Shown: piece after piece, positions 57,810-64,000 of the stretch
Position numbering within the stretch: position 1 is the stretch's first letter
How the letters are laid out: every line of letters starts with the position of its first letter
Source: Deltaproteobacteria bacterium
Lineage (GTDB): Bacteria; Myxococcota_A; Polyangia; JAAYKL01
Assembly (NCBI GenBank): GCA_030595125.1
Contig: JAUVDV010000013.1
Location: 1-64,000, forward strand
DNA length: 64,000 nt
Direction of reading: 5' to 3'
Notes under the pieces: generated by a model
The model's database searches: none
Seen by the model: the letters and a program-made list of their open reading frames with translations, nothing else
Told to the model about the DNA's origin: nothing
Position numbers and translations under genes: made by a program

Positions 57810-58577
57810 CTACGGACAATTCGCCGGAACCGGCGTGCATGAGTCGTCGAGGTTTTCGTGGACATCTATCGAAGTGGGTCCGCTGGTGAGTTGGTCCAGA
57901 ATATCGCACGCCTCGCAGTCGGGCAGGTAGTACTGATCCACGATCTCCAGTTCCGAGCCAACCGAAACAAGGGCCGTCATCCCACTCAAATCGGCGATAA
58001 TTTCATTATCGTAGATGCGCAAACTCCCTCCTACCGAAACCAATGAACCCAAGCCATCCAGATTGATCAGGGAATTATTGCCGCCAATCGAAAGATAGTC
58101 ATCCACGGTCTCCAGGTTGCATAGCCCGGCAACGCTGGTGCACCCCTCATAAATCGACAGGAACCCATCAATGGAAGTGAGGCAACTAAGCTCGCTCAAG
58201 TCGCCACAATCAGGGCAGTCGGATATATGCAGGTTGCCGACGATCGAGGTGTATCCCGTGAGGGATGCAAGCTCCGATTGTGAGAAGACATAGATATTGA
58301 AAACGCTGGAGTACTCTCCCAGACTGCAATCCGTGTCTGTATTCGTGTCGGTGTCAGTGTCCGTATCGGTGTCGGTGTCCGTATCGGTGTCGGTGTCCGT
58401 ATCGGTGTCGGTGTCCGTATCGGTGTCGGTGTCCGTATCGGTGTCGGTGTCCGTGTCGGTATCCGTATCGGTGTCTGTGTCCGTGTCGGTGCCACCATCG
58501 GAATCGTCATCGTCGTCGTCACCACACCCACCGCAAACCAGCACGGTCGCCAGGATCATCAACAGCAAATATCGCAT
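57810..58577 (-). CDS. DT-linker lipoprotein with LRR/receptor-L-domain-like repeats (paralog of 21197-22456)
   Basis: LVCGGC lipobox; ~24-dipeptide DT linker; CEACDILDQLTSGPTSIDVHENLDDSCTPVPANCP. Confidence 0.8.
   Translation of the reverse strand: MRYLLLMILATVLVCGGCGDDDDDDSDGGTDTDTDTDTDTDTDTDTDTDTDTDTDTDTDTDTDTDTDTDTDTDTDTDTNTDTDCSLGEYSSVFNIYVFSQSELASLTGYTSIVGNLHISDCPDCGDLSELSCLTSIDGFLSIYEGCTSVAGLCNLETVDDYLSIGGNNSLINLDGLGSLVSVGGSLRIYDNEIIADLSGMTALVSVGSELEIVDQYYLPDCEACDILDQLTSGPTSIDVHENLDDSCTPVPANCP
58332..58490. repeat. hexanucleotide-type microsatellite encoding the (DT)n linker
   Basis: gtgtcggtgtccgtatcg repeated for ~150 bp. Confidence 0.9.
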
Positions 58578-58686
58578 TTCCCCCGCCTTTCGTTGTGAAC
58601 GTGAGAGCATTATATCACTGATCGCCGAAGGGCGACTTTGGTTAAATTGGGGTGAAGTAAAACAATCTATTCCGTATAGTTGAAAT

Positions 58687-59391
58687 ATGGATGACCCATT
58701 GGACATTGCACAAGACTTGGCCCAGAGAATTCGCTGGGAGGTGGAGAACGGGGTGTTGGGATACGAACCGGGAAAGGGCCCTGCGGCGACATCCGACATC
58801 CCGGCAGAACAGGCCGTCGACAAGAAAGCGGCCCTGGCGGCCCTGCGGCAGGAGCTTGGCGACTGCGAGCGTTGCGGACTTCACAAGGGCCGCACGAAGA
58901 TCGTCTTCGGTGGCGGCAACCCACACGCGCGCCTGGTCTTCGTGGGCGAGGGCCCCGGACACGATGAAGACAAATCCGGGATCCCGTTCGTGGGCAGGGC
59001 CGGCGAGTTGCTCAACAAGATAATCAAAGCCATCGGCCTCGAGCGGGACGATGTCTACATATGCAACGTGGTCAAGTGCAGACCTCCCAACAACCGGGAT
59101 CCGCAGCCGGAAGAGACGAGCATGTGCGGCCCGTTCATGAGGCGCCAGCTCGAGATCATCTCCCCTGAAGTGGTCGTTTGCCTCGGGAGGCCGTCCGCCC
59201 AGTACGTCCTGGACACAAACCGTCCCATCGGCAAGCTGCGGGGGCACTTCCACGATGTGAACGGGATGAAAGTCATGCCCACATTCCATCCCGCCTATCT
59301 CCTGCGAAACGAATCGGCAAAGCGCCCCGTATGGGAAGACATGAAAAAGGTTCGTGACGCACTCGGGCTCCGGGAAGGGAGTCCCAGGTGA
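58687..59391 (+). CDS. family 4 (Fe-S) uracil-DNA glycosylase
   Basis: CERCGLHKGRTKIVFGGGNPHARLVFVGEGPGHDEDKSGIPFVGRAGELL; VVKCRPPNNRDPQPEE; TFHPAYLLRN. Confidence 0.93.
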   Translation: MDDPLDIAQDLAQRIRWEVENGVLGYEPGKGPAATSDIPAEQAVDKKAALAALRQELGDCERCGLHKGRTKIVFGGGNPHARLVFVGEGPGHDEDKSGIPFVGRAGELLNKIIKAIGLERDDVYICNVVKCRPPNNRDPQPEETSMCGPFMRRQLEIISPEVVVCLGRPSAQYVLDTNRPIGKLRGHFHDVNGMKVMPTFHPAYLLRNESAKRPVWEDMKKVRDALGLREGSPR

Positions 59392-60905
59392 CGGACAAAA
59401 AGAAACCATCCATCTTGGATGACGAGATCCACGAGAAGGATCCGGCGATCTATGTCCAGTACGTGGACGAAACCCTCGATGAACCTGATCGCGAACCGCA
59501 GGAGTCCGAAGGGTCCGATCTGGACATGGAGGTTGCCGAGGATCTCATCGAGATTTCGGAGGGCTCATGGATGGGTGAGGAAGGCGACAACCCCGAAAAA
59601 GACATTGGTATCCCCGTCGACGAGAACGACGAGGGCTGGTCACAGGAAGGATCGGACGATCTCCTGTCCATGGACGACAACTGGTTCGAGGAGGAGTCAC
59701 CATCATCCGTCCTCGATGACGGCGGGCAAGACGGCCCGGTGGAAGACGGCGAGATCGAACCGGATCAATCCGCCTGGGAAGATCTTGACGAATGGGACGA
59801 AGACGAGGACTCATCCATCGAGGAAGTCATGGATCAGCTGGGAATCGGGCTTCCAACCGGGGATGATGACTCACTTCTGATCTCGATGCCCGATCGCGCG
59901 CGGATGGTGACCGAGAGCCAGTTTCTGGGTCCGCTGCTCGGATCTCCAGCGGCAATCGACGTGACCCGGGACGGATCGCTCGTCGTGGGAGACGGGGTCT
60001 TCAGGAAAGGAGCGGACGGCATGTTCCACAGGTCGGAATCATCGACGACGATTCGGGCCAACAGCGTGTGCTCGACGAGGAACGCGGTCTTTATCGGAAC
60101 CGTCCGCCACGGCGCGCTGGTGATGACAGGCAGTGACGGCCGAATGCGACCCATCAACGGATGGAACCACCCGGGAACGGAGACGGACTCCGGGCCTGTC
60201 GACACGTCTTTCGCGGTTATGGGACAACAAGTGGGTGATCGTTATCGGTTGATCGGCTGCGCGAAGGCCGGTCAGATCTTCATGAGCACCGATCTTGGTC
60301 GAACCTGGTCTGCCCCGCTGACAAGGGGCAGTTGCCTCACCACATGCGTTGTTCAGGGAACAACATCCGTGCTCGTCCTCGAGAACCTGGAGGGGAAGAA
60401 CCGCGTGATCCGGAGCGACGACCTCGTGAAATGGAACCAGGTACCCCTGCCCGTCGACATCGCCCACGCCGTAAGTCACGGGCCCACACGTCTCGCCGCC
60501 TGCGAAGGAACGATTCTCATCGCCGTGGATGCTCCGTCCGTTCCGCTGTTTTGCTCCATGGACAACGGCGGCTCCTGGTTCGAATCCGAGGCGACAACCC
60601 GGGTCACAGCGATGGCGCTCGACCCGGAGGATCCAGGCTGGATCGCAGCCGCGGCTTATCGCGCGGACGACGATCTGGGAGTTGTCCGCATCTGCCGGGA
60701 TGGTGGGAGAACCTGGAACACGGTCCTCGTTACAGGACGCGAACGCCATGCCGATGAAGACGACGTCGACGAAAAGGGCCGCACCGTGAGGCGCGGACGG
60801 GTGCTGGACCTCGCGGTGGTAACGAACGCGGGTCGGACCCTGTACGTCGTCGCAAACGAAGGTGTTCACAAGCTGACGTTCTCAAAGCACGAACTCGAAC
60901 ATTAG
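59388..60905 (+). CDS. hypothetical protein, acidic N-terminus plus BNR-like repeats
   Basis: Start overlaps UDG stop (GTGA); acidic N-terminal region; FMSTDLGRTWSAP, CSMDNGGSWFE, RICRDGGRTWNTV Asp-box-like motifs. Confidence 0.72.
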   Translation: MTDKKKPSILDDEIHEKDPAIYVQYVDETLDEPDREPQESEGSDLDMEVAEDLIEISEGSWMGEEGDNPEKDIGIPVDENDEGWSQEGSDDLLSMDDNWFEEESPSSVLDDGGQDGPVEDGEIEPDQSAWEDLDEWDEDEDSSIEEVMDQLGIGLPTGDDDSLLISMPDRARMVTESQFLGPLLGSPAAIDVTRDGSLVVGDGVFRKGADGMFHRSESSTTIRANSVCSTRNAVFIGTVRHGALVMTGSDGRMRPINGWNHPGTETDSGPVDTSFAVMGQQVGDRYRLIGCAKAGQIFMSTDLGRTWSAPLTRGSCLTTCVVQGTTSVLVLENLEGKNRVIRSDDLVKWNQVPLPVDIAHAVSHGPTRLAACEGTILIAVDAPSVPLFCSMDNGGSWFESEATTRVTAMALDPEDPGWIAAAAYRADDDLGVVRICRDGGRTWNTVLVTGRERHADEDDVDEKGRTVRRGRVLDLAVVTNAGRTLYVVANEGVHKLTFSKHELEH

Positions 60906-60917
60906 ACCCCCGTTATT

Positions 60918-61247
60918 CTACTTCGCCACGCAACTTCCGGGACCTTCGCAATCATCTGTACAGGTAATAATCGGCCTTCCATCCGCCCGTTTTCCTGTTT
61001 CACTACAATTGCTGGGGGTACATTTTTTGGTACATCCCTCCGGACAGGTACTGTAAGAAAACCGATCACAAACCAAACTCCCGTTTGCGGGCTTCTCACC
61101 TTCATCAACTTGCTTTATCTCGGTTTCATCTGCTTGCTCTATCTCGGCTTCATCTACCATTTCCGATTTTTGCTGACCGCCGCAAGCAGCTACCACTCCA
61201 ACGATCAGCGCACTGAAACCAATGAACAATAATTTGGAAAATTTCAT
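60918..61247 (-). CDS. small Cys-rich lipoprotein
   Basis: GVVAACGGQQ lipobox; C-terminal Cys-rich CPEGCTKKCTPSNCSETG. Confidence 0.65.
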   Translation of the reverse strand: MKFSKLLFIGFSALIVGVVAACGGQQKSEMVDEAEIEQADETEIKQVDEGEKPANGSLVCDRFSYSTCPEGCTKKCTPSNCSETGKRADGRPIITCTDDCEGPGSCVAK

Positions 61248-61341
61248 TTCTGGCTCCTCCTTCTGAAATCTACTGAAAATCCATCAGGGATCAAAGGTAC
61301 TATGCCAAGAAAGTTGGAGTCAGTTTCGAAACTGGTACTAT

Positions 61342-61803
61342 GTGCTCGTGGCGATCAAAAAGGAAAAGACAGCAGATCTCGAAACTGCGGTTATCAGGAT
61401 CTGCCCGGCCTGCGGTGTGGTGAACCCCTCGGGGCCTTCCGAGGACTGCCCGCACCTGCAGATCGTTCGGTTCGACGGCATCGACCGCGAGTTGGAAGAT
61501 CTACTCGCGCAAGTGGCCGGCGCACGCCGGAGCTATTCTGATCTTGCAGCCCTCCTCAAGAAAACCGTGATCGACGCGGCCAAGGAGGGGACGGCAAAGG
61601 TGGAGACGCCGCGAAAGATTCAGCCCGGCGAGGTCGATGAACTCTACCCGAAGGCTGTCAAGGCAGAGAGCCTCTCGTTGACCGTTGTCAAATCAAAGGC
61701 CAAGAAAACAAAACCCCGGCGGACCAGGAGAACAGGCCCTGCGCAGGTCGATCCTCGGCAGCTCGATCTATTGGCCCTCTCGCCACCCAAGGGCGATGCC
61801 TAG
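61342..61803 (+). CDS. hypothetical protein
   Basis: 153-aa ORF overlapping the next CDS; CPACG motif. Confidence 0.6.
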   Translation: MLVAIKKEKTADLETAVIRICPACGVVNPSGPSEDCPHLQIVRFDGIDRELEDLLAQVAGARRSYSDLAALLKKTVIDAAKEGTAKVETPRKIQPGEVDELYPKAVKAESLSLTVVKSKAKKTKPRRTRRTGPAQVDPRQLDLLALSPPKGDA

Positions 61804-62230
61804 AACCATTGTCATCGTCGGCGGCGGCCGTAACGTGGGAAAGACCTTCCTGGCACAGGAGCTCGGCCGGCTGTTGCCGCGCTCGACCGTGATCAAGATC
61901 GGTCTTCATCACGCCCGACCGGAAAAGAACAGCAACTTCTTCGCCCTTGAAACACCCTACTCCGTCATCGAATCCTCGTTCCCTGATGCCGAGCTTCTCA
62001 TCATCGAAAGCGGATCCATCCTGGACGATCCGGATCTGAATCCGGACCTGGTGGTGTTTTTGCCATCTTCGGATCCAACCGACGACAAGCCCGGCAGTGA
62101 ACGACGTCGACAACGAGCCCACCTGGTGCGCGGCGAGCCCTTCGACCCGTCGGAGGTGGAGCGAATCCGCACTCGGCTTGCCGTTGACGAACAAACTATG
62201 GGGAGCATCCTGAAAGCCGTGAGTGGTTAG
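61796..62230 (+). CDS. small P-loop NTPase
   Basis: MPRTIVIVGGGRNVGKTFLAQELGRLLP; start inside the preceding gene's 3' end. Confidence 0.7.
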   Translation: MPRTIVIVGGGRNVGKTFLAQELGRLLPRSTVIKIGLHHARPEKNSNFFALETPYSVIESSFPDAELLIIESGSILDDPDLNPDLVVFLPSSDPTDDKPGSERRRQRAHLVRGEPFDPSEVERIRTRLAVDEQTMGSILKAVSG

Positions 62231-62303
62231 CAATGTCCTGTTTGCCCACCGTTACGGAGTGAAGTATCATCGGCGTTCAATATTTGGGCAGGGGGCTATA
62301 TCG

Positions 62304-62933
62304 ATGAAAAGAAAACCGTTTGTAGCGATCCTGCTGGGGTCGGTTTTCGCGCTCGGTACGATGGGCTGCGGCGATGATGATTCCGGGGAGGCGGATGGGG
62401 GTACGACTTTTTTCATGACTTCCTGCGGCGGGGGGTACCTGGATCCCGACACAGAACTGTGCTGGCAGGATCCACCAAGCACAAAGGGCATGAACTGGTA
62501 CGAAGCTACCGGTACGGCTCATCCTAACTACAACCCCGACGATATTGACTATTGCGGCGATCTTGACTGGGGTGGCCATACCGACTGGCGCATGCCGGAA
62601 GTGGATGAGTTGATCTCGTTGATCCGCGGATGTGTTGACGGCGCGGCCACGGGCGATATGAGCACGAACAACTGTGGAGTTTACGATCCGTTTTGTCTGG
62701 AGGCGAGTTGCGACGACGAAAAGGACTGCGACAACTGCAAGTATTTGAACGGTCCGGGTGCCGAAGGTTGCTACTGGGATCCGGCGCTGAGCGGAGTTTG
62801 CTCATGGTACTGGTCGTCGTCCATCGTCCCGGGCGCTGGCTTCGCGTGGCTCGTCTATTTCAATTTTGGTTTCGTTATTTGCGACATCAAGGAAAAAACC
62901 GTAACCGTGCGTTGCGTACGAGATGAGTCGTGA
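62304..62933 (+). CDS. DUF1566/Lcl-like lipoprotein (single module)
   Basis: LGTMGCGDDD lipobox; GYLDPDTELCWQDPPSTKGMNWYEA...GGHTDWRMPEVDELISLIRGC...VTVRCVRDES. Confidence 0.8.
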   Translation: MKRKPFVAILLGSVFALGTMGCGDDDSGEADGGTTFFMTSCGGGYLDPDTELCWQDPPSTKGMNWYEATGTAHPNYNPDDIDYCGDLDWGGHTDWRMPEVDELISLIRGCVDGAATGDMSTNNCGVYDPFCLEASCDDEKDCDNCKYLNGPGAEGCYWDPALSGVCSWYWSSSIVPGAGFAWLVYFNFGFVICDIKEKTVTVRCVRDES

Positions 62934-64000
62934 AGGGGAAACTGGTTACAGCGATCCTGTCAGGGCTGGTTTCAGTGATTGTGGTGCCGGGCTGCGGTGA
63001 TAATAATTCAGGCGGCGAGAGTTCGGACGCCGGTTCCGACTCCGGCACCGAGCCTTCTTCCATGACGACCTGCAGTGGAGGGCATCTCGATCCGGCTACC
63101 AATCTTTGCTGGCTGGATCCGTCGAGCACGTCTGAGATGAACTGGTACGAAGCCACGGGAACTGCCGATTCCACCCATAACCCCGGGGGCGCCACCGATT
63201 TTTGCGGCGATGGAACCTGGGGTGGCCATACCGACTGGCGCATGCCGGACATCGGCGAGTTGATCTCCCTGATGCGCGGCTGCGCAAGCGGCTCAGCGAC
63301 CGGCGATCTCAGCACGAGCAACTGCGGAGTTTATGACCCTGGATGTCTGGGTTCAAACTGCGACGATATAATTGACTGTAGCATCTGCTTTTCCGGGGAC
63401 GGCCCCGGTTCCGGTGGCTGCTACTGTGATCCTGTATTGAGCGGAGCTTGCTCGTGGTACTGGTCTTCGTCTCTCTTCACGAACTACCAGAACTACGCCT
63501 GGTATGTAAATTTTGCCAATGGCAACGTGGGCTACGCCGACAAGAACTACAGTGGACGTGTGCGTTGCGTGCGAACCGGGCCGGCCGAAGAGCCTTCTTC
63601 CATGACTTCCTGTGATGGAGGATATCTCGATCCGGCCACCGATCTCTGCTGGCAAGATCCTCCGAGCACGTCGGATATGAATTGGTACGAGGCCACAGGA
63701 ACGGCTGACAGTATATACAATAACCCCGACGGTGGCGTCGTTAACCATTGCGGCGATGGAACCTGGGGCGGCCATACCGACTGGCGCATGCCGGAAATAG
63801 ACGAGTTGATTTCACTTATTCGCGGTTGCGTGGACGGTACTGCAACGGACGATCTCAGCACCAACAACTGTGGAGTCGACGATCCGAGTTGTCTTACTCT
63901 GAACTGCAGCGACGGACCTGAATGTTACTTCTGCCAATATATGAAAGGTCCTGGTTTTGGAGGTTGCTACTGGGATCCGGCATTGAGCGAAACTTGCGAC
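62930..64000 (+). CDS. DUF1566/Lcl-like lipoprotein (at least two modules), GTG start, truncated by window end
   Basis: Manual translation VKGKLVTAILSGLVSVIVVPGCGDNNSGGESSDAGSDSGTEPSSMTTCSGGHLDPATNLCWLDP...; no in-frame stop to 64000; absent from the ORF track. Confidence 0.85.
   Translation, partial: MKGKLVTAILSGLVSVIVVPGCGDNNSGGESSDAGSDSGTEPSSMTTCSGGHLDPATNLCWLDPSSTSEMNWYEATGTADSTHNPGGATDFCGDGTWGGHTDWRMPDIGELISLMRGCASGSATGDLSTSNCGVYDPGCLGSNCDDIIDCSICFSGDGPGSGGCYCDPVLSGACSWYWSSSLFTNYQNYAWYVNFANGNVGYADKNYSGRVRCVRTGPAEEPSSMTSCDGGYLDPATDLCWQDPPSTSDMNWYEATGTADSIYNNPDGGVVNHCGDGTWGGHTDWRMPEIDELISLIRGCVDGTATDDLSTNNCGVDDPSCLTLNCSDGPECYFCQYMKGPGFGGCYWDPALSETCD

Noticed and set aside
58332-58490. Regular repeats considered as a possible CRISPR-like array
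   Set aside because: Uniform hexamer units without unique spacers; encode the DT linker in frame

Overview
The 64 kb window is GC-rich, densely coded bacterial chromosome with a delta-proteobacterial or Myxococcota-like flavour (an inference from gene content; taxonomy was not tested). Housekeeping anchors are proS, infA, tRNA-Cys(GCA), yqgE/algH, dapA-dapB and a family-4 uracil-DNA glycosylase. Much of the rest is surface and signalling biology: at least nine lipoproteins with a lipobox followed by an Asp-Thr '(DT)n' linker and unrelated C-terminal modules, a PEGA Ser/Thr kinase, two FHA proteins (one a sigma54 activator), TPR/HEAT proteins and two PF00882-like proteins. The most notable locus is 12.2-25.1 kb: a radical-SAM enzyme and two consecutive ~800-aa proteins that each fuse an intact ketosynthase to a Cys-less, CLF-like ketosynthase. 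About 5 kb of lipoprotein and toxin-antitoxin genes separates these from an ACP, a stand-alone GcvT-like protein and a hotdog thioesterase. Other observations are a nine-unit 42-bp tandem array open in several frames (41359-41736), a three-copy dispersed ~60-bp palindromic repeat, a 45-bp direct-repeat pair flanking one gene, twin palindromic operators 21 bp apart before a DUF4143-type ATPase, a promoter-hairpin-terminator leader before a NYN-domain gene, an orphan FliI/SctN-like ATPase, a lipoprotein octaheme HAO-like cytochrome, and an open CDS at the right edge that is absent from the ORF track. No CRISPR array, rRNA or obvious transposase was seen. All family names come from motif reading, with no database search.
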